64,000 nt of DNA. It comes from Strobilurus pachycystidiatus. Its lineage: Eukaryota; Basidiomycota; Agaricomycetes; Agaricales; Physalacriaceae. Below the pieces are notes generated by a model, which worked only from the letters and a program-made list of their open reading frames with translations, was not told the origin of the DNA and ran no database searches. The position numbers were made by a program, and so were the translations under genes. Location of the stretch: contig JAHLMK010000014.1 of NCBI GenBank assembly GCA_019915135.1, positions 682,001-746,000 on the forward strand, in the 5' to 3' direction. This document shows, piece by piece, positions 20,860-32,190 of this stretch (positions are counted from its first letter, which is position 1; the number at the start of each line of letters is the position of its first letter).

Positions 20860-21252
20860 ACAATGGTGGCTGAGGCTGAAAGGACATTGACAGGATAGGG
20901 TTACTGCCGAACTCAGCGAAACAGAAGGACCACATTGCTGGGATAGAGGGCCGTTTCTGGATCAACTTCAGGCTGTAGTACTTGTGAGAATCGTAGAGAT
21001 TAGGACATTTTAGCTATGTGGCTTACCTTTGGTTGCGATGGAAAGAGATAGTGGAAGCAAGGACGGAAAGAGTACAAAAAGAACTAGAACGTGATGGTTG
21101 GAAAGAAGCCTTCGACGCCACACAAGGCAATATGAACCGTCTCTCATTACGTATTTGCCCCCTTCTGTCGAAGCAAATGAGATCCGATACTACTATGTCG
21201 GTCTCCGCACAGATATGTTTACCGACTCGTCAATGTGCCAGTTGAAATCCAT
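20860..21252. other. Spacer without a gene
   Basis: No frame or repeat here looks functional. It contains the 5' flank of the F-box gene and the break point of the CNH gene. Confidence 0.5.
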
Positions 21253-22455
21253 TTATTGCGTGCTAATCGGGGAAACATTCGGTCCACGTAAAAGCTTGAC
21301 CGGAACCATCTTCATCTTTGACGATCGTTCCGTCGACGGAACAAGATAGCCGTGTAGCGAAGCAACCAGCCTCTTCCTCTGATCAGACTCTGCCTCTGGA
21401 GGCGCAGATATCACCTGCGCGATGGTCTGGTTTTCGACGCTGTGAGCCTCGATGGTGCCGTTCGGGAGCAGCGCCGTGATGTACGGATAGTCAAAAGTGA
21501 GGGATTTCGGATGCTGTCCCCATTCGAGCGTACCGCGTACGGGGTCTCCGTTGGATGTGATGAAGAGACCCATGGTGCTCGCGCCGGTGTAGGAAAGGAT
21601 GAGAAACTCGCTGCGGTCGATGACGGTGATGAAGGGGTTGACGATGAACGGGACGGGGTCCATGGCTTGGGAAATGGGTATGATGTCGAAAGCGGACGCG
21701 TTCTCGAGGTCGATCATCTGGTATTCTGTTCTGTTGGCGATGCAAAGAGTAAATCCGGATCGTCTGGCAAGTGTAGCACCGGATGGAAGAGGTATTTCCT
21801 GGAAGATAGAGTTAGGAGAGGTCATGCATGGATGATGGCGTATTATACCTTCATAAACAAGAGACGGTCACCGCGAATCGAGTACATTCCGATGGCGGTG
21901 CGCTTTATGGCGCAAAAGTGAACAGGCTCGACAGGTGATCCGTTGGTGGGAGGAGGACGCAGGAGATGCTGCTGGTCGACGGCCAAGGCAACAATATGTC
22001 GTATAGGTTTGATGTTGACTGGGTCCAAAGACGGTAGTGTGTAGAAGTGAACCTGGTTGTCGCTCAAAATGAGGACCCGTTGTAGACTGGGCACGAGCAC
22101 AATCTCGTCGACACTCTTATCATTTGGCACAGACTGCCTGGACAAAACAGTGTACGACTCCAACTGGAAGGTGTTATACGCTGATTAAATAACAAGACTC
22201 GTAGAGATACCGACCTTGTTCGGATCGTCAGCCTGTAAGGCAAAACGAATGAGCTCTCCATTGGCAAAACCGACATATATTTCTGAGCCTAGGGCCTGAG
22301 CGCATCGTATTTGTTGTGTGGGGAGACCTGGCACGATTCAACACCAACGCCGGCGAGGAGGAGCAAAGGGAATGACCAGAGATGTCCGTCGTCGAGATGA
22401 GAGTCTGCAGCTGGTATGGCGGCACCTCTATGGGCCGTGTCGGCGCAGAGGTCAT
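21253..22455 (-). CDS. CNH-domain protein, truncated Vps3/TGFBRAP1-like
   Basis: There are four exons (22377-22455, 22215-22327, 21849-22163, 21253-21798) with introns of 49-51 nt, giving 350 residues. The first intron uses a GTCATT donor, which is unusual but closes the frame. The protein is a citron-homology beta-propeller: CAQALGSEIYVGFANGELIRF, here abbreviated to GSEIYVGFANGELIRFALQ, VDEIVLVPSLQRVLILSDNQ, EIPLPSGATLARRSG, FLILSYTGASTMGLFITSNG, DYPYITALLPNGTIEAHSVE. It resembles the N-terminal third of basidiomycete Vps3/TGFBRAP1-type vesicle-tethering proteins, which normally continue for several hundred residues after the CNH domain. Here the frame stops soon after VPVKLLRGP. Either the gene has lost its 3' part or it is a stand-alone CNH protein. 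A decayed inverted copy lies at 24850-25637. Confidence 0.75.
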
Positions 22456-22727
22456 GTTGGCGCGACGGGGGCTGTTGAGATCATGAACGTCGGGAAGCAA
22501 CCCGTTTTGGGGGGGCCGATCGAAAGGCCGCCCCTTTGCCCAAATAGGCATGGAATCCCGCTTTGAGAAAGGCGCTCGGAAAATCACTGGCATAGCACTC
22601 AGATCAGATCAGACGAGGAATCTAAGTAATAAAGTATCGCAAGAATGGCTTCCAAGTCCTCTGTCCTCTATACACAGTGTTGTTACATATTAATATTCTT
22701 ACACCTTTCCTAGTACTGTAATCCTAA

Positions 22728-24396
22728 TCATTCCATACTCGACAGCGACGTCCTCGAGGTCCGGTTCATGTTGCGCTGGGCCTGCTTATGGCTCAAGCTC
22801 CGGCGCACACCCGTCCGGCTGCTTGGCCGCGACGAGCCAGACGAGTGGGACGACGCAGAGGAAGCGCGACGGTGGCGTTGCAGCCGGGTGGGATCGACGT
22901 CCTCAATATTTGCCGTGCGGGCGAAGAGGGATAGGACTACGGAGAGAGGAGAATTAGGAAACGACGCAATAGAAGGGCAGGATTCGGAGGCGTACTGTCA
23001 ACTATAGATACAATTCCTGTGAGATTTCCGTGAGATACTAATGCAGGGCCTGGGTCTTCGTTGGTTACGAAGAGGCGGTGGGCATTGGCTGGGCAGATGT
23101 GAGCTCTGTGATTGGACACTCGACGAGTAACGTACTCGCCAAGAGCTTCTGGATCGTGTATGACAGTGCGCTGCTTGATAAGACCGAGTAAACTATGTAA
23201 GTGAGCATCGAGTTCGTCCTTAGTACAGACGATGAGTGACCGACCTGGATATCTTTCAGCGCCGTCGGTGGAGCCATATGGCGCCTAATTATCGTTAGCC
23301 AAGTAGGAATCTTAGCAGCTAGTATTACCTTGATGTGCGTAATGAACTGTTGGAGAGGTGCGGACAAAATCTGGTTGCTTTCGGATGGAACCACGATCTG
23401 AGAGACGGGTCAGGGAAAGACTCCAGCCGGTCATAGTATGATTTCGCACCTTGCCTATGTCTGTGACGCTGACCGCGCTGAGAAGCACCTCGGTCTCCTC
23501 ATCGACGACAGCGACACTGCTGACACCCTCTTCGGACATAAGCTTCATCGCGTCCAGGACTGTGGCTTTGGATGTAGCTGCGACAACAGAATCATTCAAG
23601 TGAAGAGACGGCAAGCCCATAGAGTTCAGCGGGTTGGAGATATAATTCTGCAGCGAGGGCGAGGTCGAGGCATACGAGGAGAACCAGGCAAGCAATCGAT
23701 GATCCGAGACCATGCCAAGGTATTGCCTGGATGGTGGCGGGCCGTGTATGAGGACTCGGTGTGAGCCTCTGGAGAACTGTTCCAGCAGGGAGATTATGGT
23801 GGATTCATAAGGTAACGTTACGAGGCGGTTCTTCTCTGAGAGATCTGTAGAGTGCTCAGAGGCTGACAGACGGAAGAGGAACTAGCGGTGAACGCACTGC
23901 TAACGAGCTGAACAGGAACGCGACCCGCTCTTGCTGCGTTTACAATCGCGTCGACGCGCCTATTCTCTCGCAGGTCTTCCGGAGTGAATGTGTGGCGCGT
24001 TGCAGCGAGGGTCAGAAATGCGTTCACGTCCGAAAACTAACAGAGATGGTGTCAAGACCTGTGCGCAGATGGCGAGAAGGCTGAGCGAACATCAAAGAGA
24101 CCAGAAACATGCTCGTCGTCGCGCATAACAGTAAGACAGGGCGTGTCCTCGGAGAGCAGGATGTCGCAGGCATCCTCGACGCTTGTCTGCTCGTCGATCT
24201 TGACGATGCGGGCGTCGATGACATCTGTCCGACAATGTGCTCAGCAGAGAACCGCAAGATAATCGACCGACGGACCTCGGGCGGGAATACTTTGCCAGAA
24301 CCGAGTCCACTCCTCTGCGTCGGCCGCAGGCGGGACGACGACCGACTGCTTCTCGAAGGTCAGCGACTCGGACATGCGTCGGGTGTGGGCGGCCAT
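22728..24396 (-). CDS. CBS-domain protein, Sds23-like
   Basis: The nine-exon model is 24276-24396, 24091-24224, 23898-24036, 23450-23844, 23329-23397, 23245-23284, 23136-23192, 22996-23088 and 22728-22936; every phase closes, giving 418 residues. CBS-type motifs are clear: VEDACDILLSEDTPCLTV, FDFSDVNAFLTLAATRHT, QLVSNLSEKNRLVTLP, TIISLLEQFSRGSHRVLI, ISNPLNSMGLPSL, VLDAMKLMSEEGVSSVAVV, LLSAVSVTDIGK, YTIQKLLATNAHRLFVTNE and GNLTGIVSIVDILSLFAR. The C-terminus is a basic, serine-rich tail (RHRRASSASS). Fungal Sds23/Moc1 proteins are regulators linked to nutrient signalling and protein phosphatases; CBS pairs usually bind adenosine nucleotides. I recognise the family by these motifs and infer the role. 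The gene sits between the two inverted copies of the CNH gene and appears intact. Confidence 0.9.
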
Positions 24397-24849
24397 GGCG
24401 GTCAATGTCGGACGTGTGTGCTGGCAATCATGCCAAGTTGCAGATGGTGGTGTAGCGCAAGATGTCACCCAATGCGTCGATCCAGGAACACGGTACTCGT
24501 GATTGACGCGCTTTCAGCCTTTCATCTGCACCATCACCATCTATTGGCGTATCCGCCTTGTCTTGGCTCAGGCAGATGTATGCAGGGCAACTGGATGTCC
24601 GTAAAAGCTACTGGGGCCACTGCACTTTTCTCTTGGCCTAAGGACTGGTTTCGTCGTGACTAGGCTGCTCTTTTCTGTCGCTGGGCTCACTCTGCATTCA
24701 CCGACGGTGCTCACGCTGTCTATCTCGCTGGTTTAGCCAGCAAGCTTACTATGAGACGCGCTACGATCTTGCGTCACTTCCCAAAAAAATTCCTTGTTTC
24801 GGTACGTCCTCCTCCCACCAATGAATCGCCTACGGAGCCTGCCACCTTT

Positions 24850-25637
24850 GCACCATCATGCGCACCGCCATCAGAATGTAATCAATTCGCGGTGACCTTC
24901 TCTTGTTCATGAAGGTATATTTACCCTCATCCATGCATGGCCTGTCCTTATTCTCTCAGTATTTCACAAGAAATGCCTCTTCCCCTCCGGTGCTACCCTT
25001 GCCATGCGATCCGGATTACTCTCTGCTTCGCCCCAACGAAACGGAGTGCCAGATGATCGACGTCGAGAACGCGTCCGCCTTTGAGATTATGCCCATCTTC
25101 CAAGCCATGGACCCCGTCCCGTTCATCGTCAACCTCTTATGCCCGTTATCGACCGCCGCGACCCTCAGGCTGCTACACCGGCGAGAGCACCACGGGTCAT
25201 CTCATAATCCAATCCGTACGCGGCACGTTCAAATGGGCACAGCATCCGAGTCCGAACTTTTACCTTTGAGTCATTTGACTATTCCTACTGTAACATCACG
25301 CCATTTGCACCCGAACGGTACCATCGAGGCTCACCGCGTCGAGAACCAGACCATCGCGCAGATGATATCTGCACCTCCAGACGCAGCGTCTGATCTGAGT
25401 AAGAGACTGGTTGCGTCGCTACACGGCTATCCTGTTCCGTCGACGGAACGATCGTCAAAGATGAAACTGGTTCCGGTCAAGCTTTTACGTGGACCTGTCT
25501 CTTCGACTGGCACGCATTCAATGGGGTTGAATCCGCCCATCGACAAATCGGATGGTCGTCTGCCAACCTTTCGCACCATCAGCAGAGAAGAGCAAGTAGC
25601 TTCTGATTTCTTCACATACTCGGTTGAAAGGCGTTGA
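24850..25637 (+). pseudogene. Decayed inverted copy of the CNH gene
   Basis: Nucleotide and protein matches to 21253-21900 run in the opposite orientation: a 'RTAI.M.SIRGD.LLFMK' segment at 24860-24915, the relic of the intron, NETECQMIDVENASAFEIMP, then QAMDPVPFIVN, PNGTIEAHRVENQTIAQMIS, STERSSKMKLVPVKLLRGP. The start of exon 4 (IPLPSGATLA) and the middle (FLILSYTGAST) are frameshifted. An open frame of about 240 codons runs through it by chance because several shifts compensate. After KLLRGP it diverges from the other copy. No upstream exons are present, so this is a partial duplicate, not a gene. Confidence 0.75.
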
Positions 25638-26094
25638 GACCGTCTAGATTGCATCGCCAATATCGCTCGCGATTTTTTACTGTGTCATTCGCATATCACT
25701 ATTATCAGTCGGCCAACTCGAGCACCGTGATTTGTGCGTCATCGCCCGCCACTTCTATCTTGGCAAGCTCCAGCCCCTCAATTTCAAAGCAGTTTTCATG
25801 GTCACGGTCGAGTCACGGTAGCCCCGAAAGTTGATACAGTCCAGGATCCTCTACAATCCCTTGGCCTTACAAACCCTTACAAGGCCGAGAAGCATTTTGC
25901 ATATTTTCCAACAATCACACAGTTTTGTTGACGTCTTATCCATCTATCAGAGAGACGCGACAAAATCCTAGTGGCGTGCTGATAACGCCATTTCCAAGCG
26001 TTATCGCGGTCCGCCAGCTCCTATAATTATTTCAGAGACGCGTGGGACAAATCCTGCACTGTACCTTTCTCACCTCCTCTGCGATTCAAACATT
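25638..26094. other. Upstream region of the dioxygenase gene
   Basis: No gene is visible. It contains an inverted repeat at 25981-26005 and two related segments of the form AGAGACGCG..ACAAATCCT (near 25951 and 26035). Confidence 0.5.
25981..26005. promoter_or_regulatory. Perfect inverted repeat GATAACGC-N9-GCGTTATC
   Basis: An 8-bp perfect inverted repeat with a 9-base spacer ends 90 bp before the dioxygenase start codon. Each arm contains a GATA core in opposite orientation. It could bind a dimeric or GATA-type regulator; this is inference from symmetry and position only. Confidence 0.4.
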
Positions 26095-27595
26095 ATGGGC
26101 CAAGCTCCTCCTACCTCATCCGAGTCCGAGTCTTCCACTCAGGCTATCAACATCGTCGGGTCCCTCGAGTCCTACCCGCACTACGACTCGACGCCCCATA
26201 TCGGCACATGCTTCTCGTCTGAGGAGACACAAATATCGTCCTTCCTAGACGACGATGCCAAGATCAAGGACCTGGCGACGCTCGTCAGCCACCGCGGCGT
26301 CGTGTTCTTCACAAACCAGGACCTCACCATCCACCAGCAGAAGCTCCTCGGCCAAAAGCTTGGGAAACTGTCAGGGAATCCCGAAGACAGCCACCTGCAC
26401 ATCCATCCAATCTCGGAGAACGTTCCAGAGCTGGGGAAGGATGTGAGCGTTATTTCGAGTATGGGGTACGTGCAGACTGTCCATTATGCCTCATAAATTT
26501 AGCTGATCGTGCGCAGTGGTATCGCTCGTGCTGGGACGGAACCAATCACGAGGGCAAGCAAGGGCTGGCACGCAGACATCACGTTCGAACGCGTCCCCTC
26601 AGATTATGCTGTATGTTCTCGTTCACTTTGACTCTACATCTTCCATCTGATAACGCATGGCTAGATACTCAAAATGCACACGCTCCCGAAAGTCGGCGGT
26701 GATACCTTGGTACGTTCTTCTACTGTTCGAATGACTTGATGCTTATTGTGTATGTAGTGGGCCAGGTACATCTTACTATTTGATCTTCTCAGAATCAAGA
26801 ACCTCATCATTCTTGCTTTTACAGCGGCTACGAAGCATACGACAGACTATCTCCCGCATACCAGCGCTTCCTGGAAGGTTTGACTGCTGTCCATAATGCC
26901 GACTTTTTCGTTGAGGTATGTCTACCCGTTGACTCGGATTTCGTTATTGTAACACTGACCGTGGCGCTACAGTACGCTCGCCGACACAACCTTCCCATTC
27001 AAGATCCCCGCGGCTCGCCGGATAACTATGGCTCGGATTTGACCGCCGTACAGTGAGTATGACCTCTTTCACAATCGATCTCGACTCTAAACGATCATAG
27101 CCCCGTCATCCGTACAAACCCAGTAACGGGGTTCAAATGTCTCTTTGTGAACAAGACGTATGTCGTGACATGCATATCTTCGTAAGGATACTGACAGCAC
27201 CCAAGGTTCACAAAACGTATCGTGGAACTGACAAAGGACGAGTCAGACGACGTCCTTGAATATCTTTCACGTCATATCTCGGAGAACCACGATCTCCAGG
27301 TACTTTATGTTCAATTCTTTCTGCGTCCTGTTATGAACGAGTCGTCGTCTCTCTTTAGGTCCGCTTCCGATGGGGCAAGAACGACTTGGCCATCTGGGAT
27401 AACAGAAGCACCTATCACACTGCTACGTATGTCAATCCTTTAGCTTCCTATACCTTTGTGTCCTAACAACAGTTCTGCAGGAATGATTATGGGAACGCTC
27501 ACCGCCAAGGCAACAGGATCGTCAGTCTCGGCGAACGACCATTCTTCGACCCGCAAAGCAAGAGTAGGAGGGAAGCGTTGGGAATTGATTACTAA
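26095..27595 (+). CDS. TauD/TfdA-type 2-oxoglutarate dioxygenase
   Basis: The ten exons are 26095-26465, 26517-26610, 26665-26709, 26758-26765, 26825-26915, 26973-27052, 27101-27157, 27206-27299, 27359-27426 and 27481-27595; phases close to give 340 residues. Exon four is only 8 nt. The family's iron site is visible: WHADITFE gives His142 and Asp144, and WDNRSTYHTAT gives the distal His300; basic residues in HRQGNRIVSLGERP are candidates to bind 2-oxoglutarate. Other family marks are RGVVFFTNQDLT, KVGGDTL, SGYEAYDRLSPAYQRFLEGL and HPVIRTNPVTGFKCLFVN. These enzymes oxidise taurine, other sulfonates, sulfate esters or related acids, often releasing sulfite; the substrate here cannot be read from sequence. 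Cystathionine gamma-synthase lies 2.5 kb downstream. Confidence 0.9.
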
Positions 27596-27681
27596 AATCA
27601 CACTTCGACCATGTCGAATGTATGAGTCTGTATTGCATTTTTTTTAGGTTTATTTCACGTCGTCCCATATGTATCATAGTC

Positions 27682-29614
27682 TCACTCGGAAATAAGCAAG
27701 GCTATGCTGCCTACATCTTCAAACAGAACCTGTCCATCTTTGACCGTCCCTCCGCTATTCAAAACTTGAGTCACCTTCGCATTCGATTCCACTCCGAGGT
27801 CCTTCAACTGAAGAGTGACTGTCGAGTAATTCGTGTTCGCTGCGAGCACCAGTGTCTGTCCTCCAACTGTCCAGATTCCTGCATCGATTGGTCCTATCAT
27901 CGTCTGCCTCCATGCCCTTCGTGGGTCAAGGATCAGATGCCCAACTTTGAGAAGTGCCAGTGCCAGGGCAGATGCGGACGCTTTGATGTCTGGTGTAGTG
28001 GGGTCGTCCCATGATACGATGCCTGTGGAAAGTAGTAAGGACAGGCGCATGAAGACAAGCGAAAGCCTGACCCAGGGCACCATGGTTCACTCCCAAGATA
28101 CTCTGAACGACCCATTCCTTGCCTGTCGGAATTCGCTTCCAATACGACTCGGGACCAAAGGCCTGTGGCACGGTCCACACAGCCTGCCACGCGCCCCGCA
28201 CCCACCCATCCACCCAGATCCTGTCCGCGAATTCGTCCATTCGTCTCCCGATATCCTCAAAGCTCCCAACGCAATTATCGCACCCGCAATCCCCATAGTC
28301 TGTGGTACACGGCGTGTTCCAAACCGCCGACCAGGTTACATTGTTTCCTATCATGTACGTGTCCTGCATGGTGATCTCTGCGCCGCTCGCGTACTCCGTG
28401 AAGTAGTAGTTTTCGCAATTCAGCACTAGAGAGACAGGATGGTATGGGTCGAGAGAGTGTATGAGGTCGTACGCGTCTGATGTAGCGTTCAGAGGATCAG
28501 AGGTGCCGTCTGGCTCGTCGGCGGTGTACCAGAGGAGGAGGTTAGGCCGCGACTTGATGCGGTTGACTTCATCAGTGACAGCGGTGTAGTTCATATATGT
28601 CCTGAGAGAATGAGCCGGAATTGAAAAAGAAAGAAAGACACGAACCATCGCATGTCATACATGAGATACAAGCCGACCCGCTCCATTTCATCCAAGACTT
28701 CACCAAGTGCTGTGAGATTATCGAAGGGTGGTATTGGGTGGACCTGTCCAGCTTGTCAGGTATGTTCAAGAGGTCATGTAGAGTTTCTTCTTACCACTGT
28801 GAAGCTTTGACAGGAAGATTAGTGGAACTCATGGGAGAGACGAAGCTCAAAACCTACCCTTGACTTTTCAACTCTCCCAAAACACTCAGGTTCTTCGTCA
28901 GGTAAGGGTCGAACTGCGTATAGAAGCCCACGGGAAATACACCCTCCCAGCCATTATCTTTTGACACCGTCAACGCGCCAGTACGCATGTCCATCTTCGT
29001 TACCCCGCCGATGTCCTTCGGCACTTGGGGAAAGAAGGATAACTCGCCCTTAGCTTCGAATCCACCCTCTGCGGTGCAAGTGAAGCCATACGGATCCACG
29101 CTCGGTTCGAGTTCAGCTGAGCCCAAACTAAACTTCAGCGGAAACTTCGTCGCGCCCAATGGTACTAGTCCATGGGTCAAAACGCGCCCATTGTCCAGAG
29201 TTATTGTTACGTTCAGCGGGGAAGTATCGCTCGAGGAGATAGCCTTGGCGCCCACAACCTCGCGAAATGTAATGGATGTATCCACGAGGATAGAGACAGC
29301 GTCGGAGTCGTCGTCGATATCCTCTGGGAGATAAGGCTTCGTTGCTGGACCACATCGGAGTGCAAGGAGTGGTGTTGACGAAATTGCAGGTTCAGAGAAT
29401 TGCCCTCCTGAGTAGAAAGGATGAGAGCAGACAGCCCAGTTGGAAGACGTTGATATTACCAGGTGGTACAATTGGTGAGCTGCTCATGTAGTTCTTGCCG
29501 CACCTACATAGAAGTTCTTGAGTCGATGTCCTGTTCTTGGAAAGGAAGTGCATACCACGTCTGCGCAGATGCAGCATGGATTAGCGCCGCTACTGGTATC
29601 AGGTTGAGGATCAT
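27682..29614 (-). CDS. Secreted glycoside-hydrolase-like protein
   Basis: The seven exons are 29556-29614, 29460-29503, 28858-29407, 28795-28804 (10 nt), 28646-28743, 28072-28601 and 27682-28022, giving 543 residues with all phases closing. An N-terminal signal peptide (MILNLIPVAALIHAASA) is followed by CGKNYMSSSPIVPPGGQFSE, LLALRCGPATKPYLPED, KMDMRTGALTV, FPVGFYTQFDPYL, GFTVVHPIPPFDNLTA, LYLMYDMRWTYMNYTAV, SRPNLLLWYTADEPDG, DCGCDNCVGSFEDI, VNHGALGIVSWDDPTT and WTVGGQTLVLAANTNYS. I recognise the pattern from Agaricomycete proteins annotated as glycoside hydrolase superfamily (TIM-barrel) but cannot give a GH number. Glu283 in YTADEPDG is a candidate catalytic acid. It should act outside the cell or in the wall. 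It is divergent from the cystathionine gamma-synthase gene (466 bp between starts) and its stop is 86 bp from that of the dioxygenase. Confidence 0.85.
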
Positions 29615-30079
29615 GATAGCTGTAAGGAAATATACAAGATGCTTCCCCAGCAGATGACCCGTCCATATGCATTCGCTCCGCGAAGTTGTCTTCTGATTGT
29701 TGGCAATGAGTAAGGATTTCCCACGTCGGATGGAGAAAATGGCGCTCGAAAATAGTATCATGCCAGCCGCCTTAACGCAGAGAAGGAGTCGGGTGCCGCG
29801 CGTGCATGCTTCTGGGTTCGGCAAGACCTACGGGTACTCAACGGGCTATAAGGTGAGAAACAAGAAGAATGATTTGATGTTTCTCTTGAATTTCCTGCAA
29901 GTCCAAAGGGCTAGCAAACTAATCTGTCCGCAGGAGAGTAATGTAGCGAAATGAAAACGAACGATGAACGTAAACGTAAAGAGGCAGACGAAGGGCCGTC
30001 GAAGGCTATAATTGAATCGGTCCGATATCCGGTGACTGCATCAAAATATTTCCGCCTCCACTCTCTGCCCTTTACCATC
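29615..30079. other. Shared upstream region of two divergent genes
   Basis: This is the intergenic region between the divergent glycosidase-like and cystathionine gamma-synthase genes. No separate gene or striking repeat is seen. Confidence 0.5.
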
Positions 30080-32072
30080 ATGACACTAACGGCCACGCCG
30101 CGGCCGCACGAAAACGACGTGGCACTGGGGCTAGGAGTGCCTCCATTTACGCCACATGCCATCTCTGTCTCCCTTCCAACATGGCGGGACAACGTTGGAT
30201 ACGAAGAGGGCGAGAAACGAGTCATGAACGCAATGGTCTCGGGATATCCGCGATTTTTTGTTCATCTCAGCATCCGGAAGGTTCGGCGCAGTGACCGGGT
30301 GATATTGGCTCTATTCTCACATTAGCCATAGCTCGCTGCAATATGCGAACAGAAATTCGGCGTCCCGGGCGAATCATGCATGCTTTACCCGACCCAAAAG
30401 ATCGCAGAGGAATGTCGCTCGTTCGTGCAGCGTAGATCTGCTCTAGAGGGCACCGCCATCAATGCCCGCCTCATTCAATTCTTGATTACTCCGGAGGACA
30501 ATGCCCCTGCAGAGCTTGAAGGCGCATCTGCCAATCTTCACATCGTTCTTTTCCCCTCTGCTGCCGGTGGATTGGCAAAGCAGTTCTGGCAACATACAGG
30601 ACTGGGGATCTCTAGCCGTCTGGCCGAATACTGCCTTTCCATGCTGCCTAATCCCCAAGAACTCCCCTCTTCGCCTACACTGAAAAAACCTCCTCATAGA
30701 CACTATGCCGCTAAAGGTTTCACCAAAGGTCGGCGACCCGAACAAGAGGACTTCATCGGTGACCTTGGGACATACCTCGAAGAGAGATACGGAAGGAATT
30801 TGCCTTTTGCTTATGCCGAATCTGCCAAGCGCGCCTTGCGCCGGCGTATCGCGGGTGTATTGATTCGGGAACCTACACCGCCTAATAATGACAACCCAGA
30901 CGAGCCTCTTGCCGGTGCTGCCAACCTGACTATGGGACCCAGTGTTCGGGGAGTGCCTGAAGTAGCCGAAACAGACGTGTACCTATATGCAACTGGAATG
31001 TCCGCCATTTACAGCGCGCATGCGATAGCTTCCGCTGTTCGTCCAGTGGGAAAGAGTGTCTGCTTTGGGTGTGTAGCTCTATGTCTGTGATATCATCGAC
31101 TGATTTTTGTAGTTTCCCATATACAGATACCCTGAAGATCCTGGAGAAATGGGGACCAGGATGCCACTTCTTTGGTCATGGTCTTGATACGGATTTGGAT
31201 GCTCTAGAAAAGCTACTAGAGGCTGAATCCACAACAAATCCCTCCCGTCCACCGGTCCTCGCTCTGTTCACCGAGTTCCCATCCAACCCACTCCTTCGCG
31301 CGGCTGATCTTCCAAGGATCAGAAAACTAGCGGACAAGTACAACTTCCTTGTCGTCATTGACGAAACAATTGGCAACTTCATGAACGTCGAAGTCATCTC
31401 CTATGCAGACATTGTGGTGAGCAGCCTCACCAAGATCTTCAGCGGCGCAGCGAATTGCATGGGTGGAAGGTGTGTGCTACTTCGTCGCATATAACATTGC
31501 CTCATTCAAGCCTTAGTCTCACTCTCAACCCGCGCGGACGCCATTATGTGGCACTCAAAGCGCACATGCTGTCGACCTACGAGGACTCATACTTCGGCCA
31601 GGATGCGATTTTCATGGAACGAAACTCCCGCGACTCCCTCCGTCGCATCCGGCTTATCGACGGCAACACCGAAGCCGTTTGCGACTTCCTGCGGTCGCGT
31701 TCCCAAGCAGAGGGTCACGCCAACGCTGCCGTAAAGAACGTGTTCTACCCCAAGTGGGAAACCCGAGAACACTACGAGAAATGCCGCATCAAGGAGAATG
31801 GTGGATTTGGGGGACTTTTCGCGGTGACGTTCGTGTCGCTTAAGGCATCGGAGGCGTTCTTCGATAACCTGCCATTCATGAAGGGTCCCAGTCTGGGGAC
31901 CAACTTTACCTTGGCGTGTCCGTACACCGTGCTCGCCCATTACGGCGAATTAGACTGGGCCGCGCAGTATGAGGTGGAGACAGGCCTGGTGCGCGTCAGT
32001 GTGGGGATGGAGGAACGCGATGTTTTGCTCAAAAGCGTAGAGAAGGCGCTCCTCTCGGCTGAAGCTGCTTGA
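30080..32072 (+). CDS. STR2: Cystathionine gamma-synthase
   Basis: The four exons are 30080-30280, 30332-31068, 31113-31469 and 31517-32072, giving 616 residues. ATG 30080 is chosen because the following [20 protein letters not shown] is the usual N-terminal signature of fungal cystathionine gamma-synthases; the open frame upstream lacks family features. The PLP-fold core shows [34 protein letters not shown] and SSLTKIFSG, whose lysine (about residue 420) should carry pyridoxal phosphate. The enzyme joins an activated homoserine to cysteine to form cystathionine on the way to methionine, in cytosol. Length fits the fungal family, which has a long N-terminal region compared with bacteria. Neighbours are a TauD-type dioxygenase and a glycosidase-like gene. 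Confidence 0.95.
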
Positions 32073-32190
32073 TTTTTCTCCATTCATGTACAATCCTCCA
32101 ACAGGACTATTATCTACCGCATTGTATCCAACTACAAACAACTGTATCTGTATCAATATCACAACCAGTGTTCTGCATATTCTGTGGTAA

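Noticed and set aside
24109..24663. Plus-strand 184-codon open frame
   Set aside because: It is a shadow of the Sds23-like gene on the other strand, whose spliced frame has clear family motifs.
24903..25637. Complete 244-codon open frame as a gene
   Set aside because: Alignment with the CNH gene shows compensating frameshifts and a lost beginning; it is a decayed copy.
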